Positions 44,200-51,591 of a stretch of DNA of 64,000 nucleotides are shown piece by piece. Location: contig DASZWD010000030.1 of NCBI GenBank assembly GCA_035546775.1, forward strand, positions 271,526 through 335,525, given 5' to 3'. The notes beneath the pieces are model-generated. The model did no database searches. It was not told where the DNA came from and saw only the letters and a list, made by a program, of their open reading frames with translations. Made by a program: the position numbers and the translations under genes. Origin of the DNA: Acidimicrobiales bacterium (GTDB lineage: Bacteria; Actinomycetota; Acidimicrobiia; Acidimicrobiales; JACCXE01). How positions within the stretch are numbered: the stretch's first letter is position 1; every line of letters begins with the position of its first letter.

Positions 44200-45273
44200 T
44201 TAGACGATCTCGCGGTCGAGCGCTGACGGATACGGCGGGAAGGGGGCGACGGGCAGGGTCTGGTACCAGAAGGCCGTGGTGGCGATGTCGTCCTGGAGTT
44301 GGTTGTACTTCCAGCCCGACCGCCACCCGAGCGCCTGCATCTCGATGCGCAGGTCGGACTGGAACCGGATCGGGTCGGTGATGTGCCAGCGGTACAGCGA
44401 GAAGCGCTGCTGCGATCGGTAGGTGCCGTCGGGCCGCAGCACGAGCGGCATGCCGGCATACGGCGTGACGAACTCGGTGTACTGCCCGTCGCGATCGAAG
44501 TTGTACGACCCGCAGAAATAGTCCTCGGTGCCGGTGCCGCAGATCGTGGGCCACTCGCCGTCGCCGTCGATGAAGAACTTGAGCTCGCCCTCGCCCCACC
44601 AGCCCGAGTTGTTGACGCCCCAGCAGCAGTGCAGGCCCACGAACTGCCCGGCGCCGACGACGCCGTCGAGCACCTTGACGACCTCGCCCTTGGGCAGCGG
44701 GTTGACGCGGCGGAACTGCGCGCAGAAGTACGCCGCGTCTTCGGGCACCTCACACTCCGAGTAGTCGATTTGGTAGTAGAGCGTGCGCTCCTTGTGGCTC
44801 TCGTTGGTGAGCGTGATGCGGGCGCCGGTACGAAACGGCATCTCCCAGTAACAGTTGAAGGCGCTCCCCGGGTTGACGCATACGGCGAGCGACGAGATAG
44901 GCGCGTACTCACCCCAGCCCGACGCGAAGAAGTCGCCGAGCGGGCACTCCACCGACGGGTTCTCCTGGCCGTCCCAGTAGATGCGGATGGTCTGGTTGCG
45001 CCACGTGCCCGTCGGCGTCAGCCAGATGTGCTGGATGGCGCCCGAGCCCTTGATGTCGCACAGCGTGAACGTCTCGCCGGGGGCGATCTTCACCGACGGC
45101 GACACCTTCCAGCCCTGGCCCAGGTCCGACGACGGCCACGACCCCGTGCCCTCGGTCGCCATGCCGCCTTTGCCCTTCTCACCGGTGAAGTTCTCCGGGC
45201 TGATCGAGCGTGTCTGCGCGTCGGCGAGCCGCCACAGGTTCGCCAGGCCGACACCGAGTCCGTTCCACCCCAT
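44200..45273 (-). CDS. GH172 (DUF2961) glycoside hydrolase
   Basis: 357 residues from ATG 45273. I preferred this start to the longer frame at 45342 because the family begins at the Leu-rich LGVGLANLWRLADAQTRSIS block. Core features are CDIKGSGAIQHIWLTPTG, RIYWDGQENPSVECPLGDFF, and GTGTEDYFCGSYNF, typical of DUF2961/GH172 alpha-fructofuranosidases and arabinofuranosidases. There is no signal peptide, so it works inside the cell. The upstream AT-rich region with two palindromes at 45289-45328 suggests sugar-responsive control. The amidohydrolase gene follows. Confidence 0.88.
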   Translation of the reverse strand: MGWNGLGVGLANLWRLADAQTRSISPENFTGEKGKGGMATEGTGSWPSSDLGQGWKVSPSVKIAPGETFTLCDIKGSGAIQHIWLTPTGTWRNQTIRIYWDGQENPSVECPLGDFFASGWGEYAPISSLAVCVNPGSAFNCYWEMPFRTGARITLTNESHKERTLYYQIDYSECEVPEDAAYFCAQFRRVNPLPKGEVVKVLDGVVGAGQFVGLHCCWGVNNSGWWGEGELKFFIDGDGEWPTICGTGTEDYFCGSYNFDRDGQYTEFVTPYAGMPLVLRPDGTYRSQQRFSLYRWHITDPIRFQSDLRIEMQALGWRSGWKYNQLQDDIATTAFWYQTLPVAPFPPYPSALDREIV

Positions 45274-45288
45274 ACCCGGAGTATTGCA

Positions 45289-45328
45289 AAACCACTGGTT
45301 TGCTTTTGATTTCCCAACAATGTGGGAA
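45289..45328. promoter_or_regulatory. Operator/promoter region of the GH172 gene with two inverted repeats
   Basis: AAACCACTGGTTT (45289-45301) is a perfect 13-bp palindrome about a central C, resembling half-sites of LacI-family sugar repressors. TTCCCA and TGGGAA (45311-45328) form a second inverted repeat with a 6-bp spacer. The stretch is AT-rich against the GC-rich background. On the minus strand AATACT sits at -12 to -7 of the GH172 ATG. No LacI-type gene is visible in the window, so the regulator is elsewhere. Confidence 0.5.
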
Positions 45329-45380
45329 AGATTCCTCCACAACGCTCAGAACCCCGGCCGCAGCAACCGATGGAGGCGGC

Positions 45381-45611
45381 ATGACGACGACAACGTGGCA
45401 CTACGGCGACCTCGAGGTCACGCTGGCGCCGCGGCGCCGAGACCTCGGCTTCATGTCGATGCTCCTCGGCCTGCTCGGCTTCGTCGTCACTCCTCTCGCG
45501 GTGACGGGTTGGGTGCTGGTGCACTTCTTCCCGCTGTCGGTTCCCGTCGCGTTCACGATTGCCGTGCTGTTCGGCATCGGCATGTTCGCCACCGCCGTCG
45601 ACGAGGAGTAA
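45381..45611 (+). CDS. Small two-helix membrane protein (hypothetical)
   Basis: 76 residues from ATG 45381, with a good ribosome site GGAGG 5 nt upstream (45372-45376). A short polar start (about 1-22) is followed by two hydrophobic helices (about 25-45 and 50-70) and an acidic C-terminus (VDEE). I do not know the family. It is 11 nt upstream of the ferredoxin gene and could be its co-transcribed partner. It is divergent from GH172, with the palindrome region between. Confidence 0.65.
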   Translation: MTTTTWHYGDLEVTLAPRRRDLGFMSMLLGLLGFVVTPLAVTGWVLVHFFPLSVPVAFTIAVLFGIGMFATAVDEE

Positions 45612-45622
45612 GAACGCACCCC

Positions 45623-45817
45623 ATGAGGGTGTGGGTCGATCCCGAACGCTGCCAGGGCCACTGCCGCTGCGTCGCCGTGGCCGAAGATCTCTTCGCAGCC
45701 GACGACCTCGGCTACGCCCACGCCATCGGGGACGGCTCGGTCGCGCCCGAACAGGCCGCGCGCGCCCAGCTGGCGGTCAACAACTGCCCCGAGTACGCGG
45801 TGATTTTGGAGCCGTAA
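45623..45817 (+). CDS. Ferredoxin, 3Fe-4S type with CxxHxxC motif
   Basis: 64 residues. The cluster ligands are in RCQGHCRC (Cys9, His12, Cys15 in CxxHxxC spacing) and NNCPEYA, the arrangement of P450-associated FdxE-type ferredoxins in actinobacteria. It would pass electrons from a reductase to a cytochrome P450. A P450 gene lies 650 bp downstream on the same strand. No ferredoxin reductase is in the window. The start is ATG 45623. Confidence 0.9.
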   Translation: MRVWVDPERCQGHCRCVAVAEDLFAADDLGYAHAIGDGSVAPEQAARAQLAVNNCPEYAVILEP

Positions 45818-45842
45818 CGGGTACGCCCATGGCGTGCGTGAA

Positions 45843-46457
45843 ATGGACTTCCAACCTCAGCGGCGCCACGAGTTGCTCGCCGTGTATCCCGACCAGGAAA
45901 CCGCCGACCACGTCATCGAAGAGCTGAAGCGCCGCTTCTACGAGCGCGACGTGCACGCCGGCACCGACCAGGACCGGCGCGATTCGCTCAACGCCGAGAT
46001 GAGCGACGAGATGCGCGCCAGCTTCGCCGCCCCACAGGTCGGCGTGATCTACCCGAAGGAAGCGATGAAGACCGCGGCGTGGATGATGCCGCTGTTCATC
46101 GTGGCCGGCATGGTGATCATGTTGCCGATCGCGCTGGTAGTGCACGGCTCGCACCTGGCGACGGGCACCCGCGTCGTCGCCGGGCTGCTCATCGGCGCCG
46201 CCCTCGGCGCCACGATGGCGCTGATCCTCATGGGGCTCGGCGAGAAGAACCCCGACGAAGCGATGGCGGCTGAGCGCGGCGTGGTCGTGCGGGTGGGCGA
46301 GGACCGCGACGATCTCCGCTCGTTCATGCTCGAATCGCATCCGATCCGCCTCGACGTCGTGGACGACCGCGGCCGGCCGATCCAGACGATCGCCACCGAG
46401 CCCGATATGTCGCTCGACCCGCGGACGCAGGGCAAGCGGGAGACGCACTGGCCATAG
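45843..46457 (+). CDS. Membrane protein of unknown function (general-stress-like)
   Basis: 204 residues from ATG 45843. The N-terminal soluble part (LLAVYPDQETADHVIEELKRR) resembles the general-stress-protein 17M type. Two membrane helices lie at about 75-98 and 107-128, with a charged cytoplasmic tail. It is between the ferredoxin and the P450 and starts 25 nt after the ferredoxin stop. Its role beside the P450 is unknown. Confidence 0.72.
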   Translation: MDFQPQRRHELLAVYPDQETADHVIEELKRRFYERDVHAGTDQDRRDSLNAEMSDEMRASFAAPQVGVIYPKEAMKTAAWMMPLFIVAGMVIMLPIALVVHGSHLATGTRVVAGLLIGAALGATMALILMGLGEKNPDEAMAAERGVVVRVGEDRDDLRSFMLESHPIRLDVVDDRGRPIQTIATEPDMSLDPRTQGKRETHWP

Positions 46458-46467
46458 CATTGCCCGC

Positions 46468-47652
46468 GTGACTGATTGGGCGACCGAGTTCAACCACTAC
46501 ACCGACGAGTACGCGGGCAACGCGTTCGCGGTGTGGGACGAGTTGCGGGAGCGCTGCCCCGTCGCCCACTCCGACGCATTCCGCGGCATGTGGGTGCCGA
46601 CGCGCCATGACGACATCGTGGCGATCGCCCAGGACACCGACACGTTCAGCTCGCGCAGCCCGCTCGTGGCGCAGTACGGGTCGATGGCCGACTTCGGCAT
46701 CGTCGTCCCGCCCATTTCGAGCGACCCGCCCTACCACACCGAGATCCGCCGCATGCTGCTGCCGTTCTTCGCCCCCGGCCGCATCGAGCAGCTGCGCCCG
46801 GCGGTCGAAGCGCACTGCGACGAGCTGATCGACGCCTTCGTCGACGGCGACGGCTGCGACGCGGCGGCCGACTACGCGCAGTACATCCCGGTGCGGGTGA
46901 TCGCCACGATGCTCGGCATCCCGCCCGAGGACGGCGCCCAGTTCCGCACGTGGGTCGTCCAGTTGCTGGAGTCGGCGCCGACGAACATCGAGATCGCCGG
47001 CGCCAATCTGTTCCAGCTGTTCCAGTACTTCGGCGAGCACATGGAGCAGATGAAGGCCAGCCCGGGTGACGACCTGATCTCGTTCCTGGTGGCCGAAGCC
47101 CAAGGTGTCATCGGCCGCGAACTGCAGCAGGACGAGTTGTTTGGCATGTGCCTGCTGTTACTCCTCGCCGGCATCGACACGACGTGGTCGGCCATCGGGG
47201 CGTCGATCTGGCACCTTGCCGACCATCCGAATGATCAGGATCGGCTGCGCGCCGAGCCGCAACTGTGGCCCGTTGCCCTCGAAGAACTGCTGCGGGCCTA
47301 CGCCCCGGTGACGATGGCGCGCGAGGTCACCCACGACACCGAGTTCCGCGGGTGCCCGATGCGCAAGGGTGACCCGCTGCTGCTGCCGTTTCCGTCGGCC
47401 AACCGCGACCCCGCCGCCTTCGACCGCGCCGACGAGGTCATCATCGACCGCGCCGAGAACCGCCACCTCGCCTTCGGCGTCGGCATCCACCGCTGCCTCG
47501 GTTCGAACCTCGCCCGGCTCGAAGTGCAAGTGGCGGTGCAGCACTTCGTCGAGCGCGTCGGTCCGTTCCGGCTCGCCGATCCCGACGCCGTGCGCTGGGC
47601 CAAGGGTCAGGTGCGCGGGCCCCGCGCGCTGCCCGTCGCCTTCGTGAAGTAG
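46468..47652 (+). CDS. Cytochrome P450
   Basis: 394 residues from GTG 46468, with TAGCAT at -13 to -8. The I-helix is LLLLAGIDTTWSAIG (oxygen-activating acid-alcohol pair), the K-helix ExxR is EELLR, and the heme loop is FGVGIHRCLGSNLAR with heme Cys at about residue 343. The length and heme motif are those of bacterial class I P450s fed by a ferredoxin, and the ferredoxin gene lies upstream. Substrate unknown. The convergent methyltransferase ends 8 nt away. Confidence 0.96.
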   Translation: MTDWATEFNHYTDEYAGNAFAVWDELRERCPVAHSDAFRGMWVPTRHDDIVAIAQDTDTFSSRSPLVAQYGSMADFGIVVPPISSDPPYHTEIRRMLLPFFAPGRIEQLRPAVEAHCDELIDAFVDGDGCDAAADYAQYIPVRVIATMLGIPPEDGAQFRTWVVQLLESAPTNIEIAGANLFQLFQYFGEHMEQMKASPGDDLISFLVAEAQGVIGRELQQDELFGMCLLLLLAGIDTTWSAIGASIWHLADHPNDQDRLRAEPQLWPVALEELLRAYAPVTMAREVTHDTEFRGCPMRKGDPLLLPFPSANRDPAAFDRADEVIIDRAENRHLAFGVGIHRCLGSNLARLEVQVAVQHFVERVGPFRLADPDAVRWAKGQVRGPRALPVAFVK

Positions 47653-47660
47653 GCCCGGAC

Positions 47661-48269
47661 TCAGGACCGCACGGCCACGACGGCGATGCGCGGCCGCCTA
47701 TCCGCGACGCGCCGTTCGGTGCGCACGTCGGCAAAGCCGTGGGACCGGCACGCGGTGACGAAGCCCTCCGCCTGATCGTCGGTCCACCCGTGTGCGCCGT
47801 GGCCCGAGGCGCCGTTGGTCGTGTTGGCCTCGATGGCCACGAAGCGACCGCCGGGCACGAGGACGCGCCGCACCTCGTCGAGGCCGGCGTCGAGGTCCTG
47901 CCAGTGGTGCACCGTCGACAGCGACCACGCCACGTCGACGCTGCCGTCGTCGAGCGGTAGGTGCTCCGCGCTGCCGTGGCGGAACTTCGCGCCACCGAAC
48001 GGCGTCAGGACGCGGCCGAGGCGCAGCATCACCGCCGCCGGGTCGACGCCGACGACGCTGGCCGCGCCGCGTCGGCGCGCCAGGCGCGCCGCCACTCCGG
48101 GGCCGCACCCGATGTCGACGACGCGATCACCGGAGTGCAGACCGGCGACGTCGGCGGCGAACTCACCGACCTGGTCGCGGCCGAACACGAACGACACGCC
48201 GATGAGAAAGCCCGACAGCCCGGAGAAGGGGCGGTGGTGGGCGTGGTGATTGGGCACGGAGGTTTCCAT
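47661..48269 (-). CDS. SAM-dependent methyltransferase, probable MerR target
   Basis: 202 residues from ATG 48269. Motif I is VVDIGCGPGVAARLA; motif II VVGVDPAAVMLRLG; later LPLDDGSVDVAWSLSTVHHW and LVPGGRFVAIEA are typical of class I small-molecule methyltransferases. The promoter has a TTGACT, a 19-bp spacer and CAAGGT, with an inverted repeat in the spacer, which is the layout of a MerR-activated promoter. The MerR gene is divergent. Substrate unknown. Confidence 0.87.
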   Translation of the reverse strand: METSVPNHHAHHRPFSGLSGFLIGVSFVFGRDQVGEFAADVAGLHSGDRVVDIGCGPGVAARLARRRGAASVVGVDPAAVMLRLGRVLTPFGGAKFRHGSAEHLPLDDGSVDVAWSLSTVHHWQDLDAGLDEVRRVLVPGGRFVAIEANTTNGASGHGAHGWTDDQAEGFVTACRSHGFADVRTERRVADRRPRIAVVAVRS

Positions 48270-48276
48270 AGCAGGG

Positions 48277-48307
48277 ACCTTGACAATTGAACCCAGGTTC
48301 AAGTCAA
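48277..48307 (-). promoter_or_regulatory. MerR-type promoter/operator with 19-bp spacer
   Basis: On the minus strand TTGACT (48302-48307) and CAAGGT (48277-48282) are separated by 19 bp, and TTGAACCTGGGTTCAA (48287-48302), a 16-bp inverted repeat with 7-bp arms, fills the spacer. MerR-family activators bind such repeats and untwist over-long spacers. The downstream gene is the methyltransferase. The MerR gene itself reads away from the other side. Confidence 0.6.
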
Positions 48308-48319
48308 GTACCTCGTGTG

Positions 48320-48709
48320 ATGGCAATCGGAGATCTGGCGGCGCGGGCCGGCGTGCCCACCTCGACGGTCCGCTACTACGAGCGCCGTGGGCTCCTGGCG
48401 CCCGACGGCCGGTCGTCGGGGCAGCGCCGCTACACCGACGAATCGCTGCGCCGCTTGGTGTTCATCGGGATGATGCAAGACGCCGGGCTGTCGCTCGACG
48501 ACATCATCGGCGTCCTGGCGGCGCGCGACGTGCGCGAGTGGAAGGCGATCGGCCTCGCTCGCCTCGAGACCCTCGAGGACGAGATCCGCAAGCTCGAAAA
48601 CGCCCGCAACTACCTGCGCGGCACGTTGCTGTGCCACTTCGCCCACCCGGCGACGGACTGCAAGGTCATGGGTGCCGAGATCGACCGTCGCCTAGCTTCG
48701 AGCGCGTGA
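48320..48709 (+). CDS. MerR-family transcriptional regulator
   Basis: 129 residues from ATG 48320, preferred to an in-frame ATG at 48287 that lies inside the operator. IGDLAARAGVPTSTVRYYERRGLL is the MerR winged helix. QDAGLSLDDIIGVL leads to a long dimer helix. The C-terminus has two Cys and two His residues (LLCHFAHPATDCKV), a possible metal or redox site. It is divergent from the methyltransferase. Its stop overlaps the GTG of the biotin-carboxyltransferase gene (GTGA), an unexpected coupling. Confidence 0.9.
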   Translation: MAIGDLAARAGVPTSTVRYYERRGLLAPDGRSSGQRRYTDESLRRLVFIGMMQDAGLSLDDIIGVLAARDVREWKAIGLARLETLEDEIRKLENARNYLRGTLLCHFAHPATDCKVMGAEIDRRLASSA

Positions 48710-50517
48710 TCGACGTCGCCTCGCCCCTGACCGGCATTGTCGCGTCCGTCGCCGTGAGCGTCGGCGACCACGTGCACGCCGGCCAGACCGTCGCCGTCGT
48801 CGAGTCGATGAAGATGGAACACGTCGTCGAAGCCGGCAGCGACGGCGTCGTCGCCACGATCAGCGTCAAGCCGGGCGACAACGTCACCCCCGGCACGGCC
48901 CTTCTCACGTTGACCCCCCAGGTTTTTGTGTCCCCAGATCCGAAAGACCCGAACCTGGGGACACAAAAACCGGCGGGCGACCCTCGGGCGGACCTCGCCG
49001 AGGTCGTGGCGCGGCATGAAGTCGGGCTCGACGCGCACCGACCCGAGGCGGTGGCGCGGCGGCGCAAGACCGGGCAGCGCACGGCGCGCGAGAACGTCGC
49101 CGACCTGATCGACCCGGGCACGCTGGTCGAGTACGGACCGATCGTCGTGGCCGCGCAACGGCGTCGCCGTTCGATCGACGACCTGATCACGCAGACGCCG
49201 GCCGACGGCATGATCGGCGGGATCGCGAAAGTCGACGGCCGCCCGACGGTCGTGGTGTCGTACGACTACACCGTGCTCGCCGGGACGCAAGGCGCGCAGA
49301 ATCACCGCAAGAAGGACCGCCTCTTCGAACTGGCGGCGACGCTGCGAGCCCCGGTGGTGTTCTTCACCGAAGGCGGCGGTGGGCGCCCCGGCGACACCGA
49401 CGGCATCGGCGGCTCGGGCCTCGACGTGCTGGCGTTCCGGCTCTTCGGCGAGCTGTCGGGCCTCGTGCCGCTCGTCGGCATCAACAGCGGTCGCTGCTTC
49501 GCCGGCAACGCCGCCATCCTCGGGTGTTGCGACGTCGTGATCGCAACGCAGAACTCCAACATCGGGATGGGCGGTCCGGCGATGGTCGAAGGCGGCGGCC
49601 TCGGTGTCTTCAAGCCCGAGGAAATCGGCCCGATGAGCGTGCAGGTGCCCAACGGCGTGGTCGACATCGCAGTGGCCGACGAAGCCGAAGCCGTCGCCGT
49701 TGCCAAGCTTTACCTGTCGTACTTCGGCGGGCGGCGTGACGACTGGACCTATCGCGATCCGACACGCTGCCGCGACGTCGTGCCCGAGAACCGCCTGCGC
49801 GTCTACGACACGCGCGCCGCCGTCGCGGCCATCGCCGATGACGAGTCCGTCCTCGAGATCCGTCCACACTTCGGCCTCGGCATGGTCACGGCCTTCATCC
49901 GCGTCGAAGGGCGGCCGATAGGTGTAATTGCGAACAATCCCACCCACCTCGCGGGCGCGATCGACGCCGATGGCGCCGACAAGGCGGCGCGCTTCATGCA
50001 GTTGTGCGACGCGTTCGACATCCCATTGCTGATGCTGTGCGACACGCCGGGGATCATGGTCGGACCCGAAGTCGAGAAGACGGCGCTGGTGCGCCACGTG
50101 AGTCGCATGTTCGTCGTGGGCGCCAACGTGACGGTGCCGACGATGACCATCGTGTTGCGCAAGGGCTACGGCCTCGGCGCCATGACGATGGCGGCCGGGT
50201 GTTTCAAGTCGCCGCTGTTCACCGTCGCCTGGCCCACGGGCGAGTTCGGCGGCATGGGCCTCGAGGGCGCGGTGCGCCTGGGCTATCGGCGCGAACTCGA
50301 GGCGATCGAGGACGACGCCGAACGCGAGCGCGTGTTCGAAGAGATGGTGGCCCGGATGTACGAACACGGCAAAGCGATCAACTCTGCCAGCTACTTCGAG
50401 ATCGACGACGTGATCGACCCGGCCGACTCCCGCCGCTGGATCACGTCCGCCCTCGACGCCGTGCCGCCGGCTCCGGTGCGCGAGGGAAAGAAGCGACCCA
50501 ACGTTGACACCTGGTGA
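48706..50517 (+). CDS. Biotin-carrier / acyl-CoA carboxyltransferase fusion
   Basis: 603 residues from GTG 48706. Residues 1-70 form a biotinyl domain with ESMKM and biotin Lys36. After a linker (about 71-95), residues 100-603 are a propionyl/acetyl-CoA carboxyltransferase of the PccB/AccD5 type (VLAGTQGAQNHRKK, GGIGGSGLDV-like GDTDGIGGSGLDVLAF, NSGRCFAGNAA, TPGIMVGPE, and GAMTMAAG). Biotin carboxylase is not in the window, so the enzyme needs a partner encoded elsewhere. The linker is encoded by a 51-bp inverted repeat (see 48921-48971). It is coupled to MerR (GTGA). Confidence 0.9.
   Translation: MIDVASPLTGIVASVAVSVGDHVHAGQTVAVVESMKMEHVVEAGSDGVVATISVKPGDNVTPGTALLTLTPQVFVSPDPKDPNLGTQKPAGDPRADLAEVVARHEVGLDAHRPEAVARRRKTGQRTARENVADLIDPGTLVEYGPIVVAAQRRRRSIDDLITQTPADGMIGGIAKVDGRPTVVVSYDYTVLAGTQGAQNHRKKDRLFELAATLRAPVVFFTEGGGGRPGDTDGIGGSGLDVLAFRLFGELSGLVPLVGINSGRCFAGNAAILGCCDVVIATQNSNIGMGGPAMVEGGGLGVFKPEEIGPMSVQVPNGVVDIAVADEAEAVAVAKLYLSYFGGRRDDWTYRDPTRCRDVVPENRLRVYDTRAAVAAIADDESVLEIRPHFGLGMVTAFIRVEGRPIGVIANNPTHLAGAIDADGADKAARFMQLCDAFDIPLLMLCDTPGIMVGPEVEKTALVRHVSRMFVVGANVTVPTMTIVLRKGYGLGAMTMAAGCFKSPLFTVAWPTGEFGGMGLEGAVRLGYRRELEAIEDDAERERVFEEMVARMYEHGKAINSASYFEIDDVIDPADSRRWITSALDAVPPAPVREGKKRPNVDTW
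48921..48971. repeat. In-frame palindromic element inside the biotin-carboxyltransferase gene
   Basis: GGTTTTTGTGTCCCCAG (48921-48937) and its exact complement (48955-48971) flank a 17-nt centre. The 51-bp unit is a multiple of 3 and encodes VFVSPDPKDPNLGTQK in the linker of the fusion protein (residues 73-88). If removed, the flanking codons join in frame as TPQAGDPR. Its shape recalls Rickettsia-type palindromic elements that insert in genes without frameshift. It shares the TTGTGTYC and CCGAAA core with the hairpin at 59167-59219. Confidence 0.75.
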
Positions 50518-50562
50518 GCGACCATATGCTTCTGACAACCGTCTGACCTGGAGGTTTTCTTG
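50504..50562 (+). promoter_or_regulatory. Candidate promoter and ribosome site of the hydrogenase operon
   Basis: TTGACA (50504-50509), overlapping the last codons of the carboxyltransferase gene, is followed after 15 bp by TATGCT (50525-50530). A ribosome site GGAGG (50550-50554) lies 5 nt before the TTG start at 50560. This is one of few genes in the window with a leader and Shine-Dalgarno sequence instead of a TANNNT box at -12. The 15-bp spacing is short, so the promoter call is tentative. The ribosome site is clear. Confidence 0.45.
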
Positions 50563-51591
50563 ACCGACACGCGGCAACTGCAGCAGGGGGTACCCGTCCT
50601 GTGGTTGACCGCTGGCCTCGGTTGCGACGGCGACAGCATCGCCATGACGGCGGCGACGCAACCGAGCATCGAGGACCTCGTCGACGGGGTCTTCCCCGGC
50701 GTGCCCGCCGTCGAGTTGCACCACCCGATCCTCGGCTACGAGGTCGGCGACGAATTCCTGGCGACGTTCCACCGCGCGGCGCGCGGCGAGATGGACCCGT
50801 ACATCCTCGTCGTCGAAGGTTCGGTGCCCGACGAGTCGCGCAGCGGGGAGGGGTACTTCGCCGCCATGGGCAACGACCCGGAAACCGGTGAGCCGATCAC
50901 GACCGTCGAATGGATCGATCGGCTCACAGCCCACGCGTGGGCGGTCGTGGCCGTCGGCACCTGCGCGGCCTACGGCGGCATCCACGCCATGCCAGGTAAC
51001 CCGACCGGCGCGATGGGTCTCACGGACTACCTCGGTTGGGACTGGACGGCGCCGTCCGGACTCCCGGTCGTCAACATCAGCGGCTGTCCTGTTCGTCCCG
51101 ACAACGTCACGTCGACGCTTCTCGAGCTGCTGCGCTTCCGCGTCGGCGACCAGCCGCCGCTCGCCCTCGACGCCGAACGCCGCCCGGCCGCCCTCTTCGA
51201 CCACACCGTGCACGAGGGCTGCGACCGCGGCGGCTACTACGAACAGGGCGACTTCGCCGGTGCCTACGGCTCGAGCCGCTGCATCGTGAAGCTCGGCTGC
51301 TGGGGGCCCGTCGCCGACTGCAACGTCGCCAAGCAGGGCTGGATCAACGGCGTCGGCGGGTGCGCCAACGTCGGCGGTGCCTGCAACGGCTGCACGATGC
51401 CCGGCTGGCCCGACAAATTCGAACCGTTCATGGACGAGCCGGCCGGCGCCAAGATGTCGACGTCCGCCGTCTTGCTCTACGGCCGCACCGTGCGCGCCCT
51501 GCGCGACATCACGCGCCGATCGATGAACCTCGAACCCGAGTGGCGCCGCGTTCGCATCACCCCGCGACCCGAGGCCCAACGCGATGAGTGA
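50560..51591 (+). CDS. hhyS: [NiFe] hydrogenase small subunit, group 1h-like (high-affinity)
   Basis: 343 residues with a TTG start backed by GGAGG. It carries three FeS clusters between the active site and an acceptor. The proximal motif reads GLGCDGDS (Cys22, Asp25), where Asp replaces the second Cys of the usual CxxC. Group 1h (actinobacterial) hydrogenases have an Asp-ligated proximal cluster, which is tied to O2 tolerance. Other Cys motifs are VGTCAAYGG, NISGCPVRP, HEGCDRGGYY, CIVKLGCWGP and GGCANVGGACNGC. There is no Tat signal, as in this group. It overlaps the large subunit by 8 nt. Confidence 0.95.
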   Translation: MTDTRQLQQGVPVLWLTAGLGCDGDSIAMTAATQPSIEDLVDGVFPGVPAVELHHPILGYEVGDEFLATFHRAARGEMDPYILVVEGSVPDESRSGEGYFAAMGNDPETGEPITTVEWIDRLTAHAWAVVAVGTCAAYGGIHAMPGNPTGAMGLTDYLGWDWTAPSGLPVVNISGCPVRPDNVTSTLLELLRFRVGDQPPLALDAERRPAALFDHTVHEGCDRGGYYEQGDFAGAYGSSRCIVKLGCWGPVADCNVAKQGWINGVGGCANVGGACNGCTMPGWPDKFEPFMDEPAGAKMSTSAVLLYGRTVRALRDITRRSMNLEPEWRRVRITPRPEAQRDE

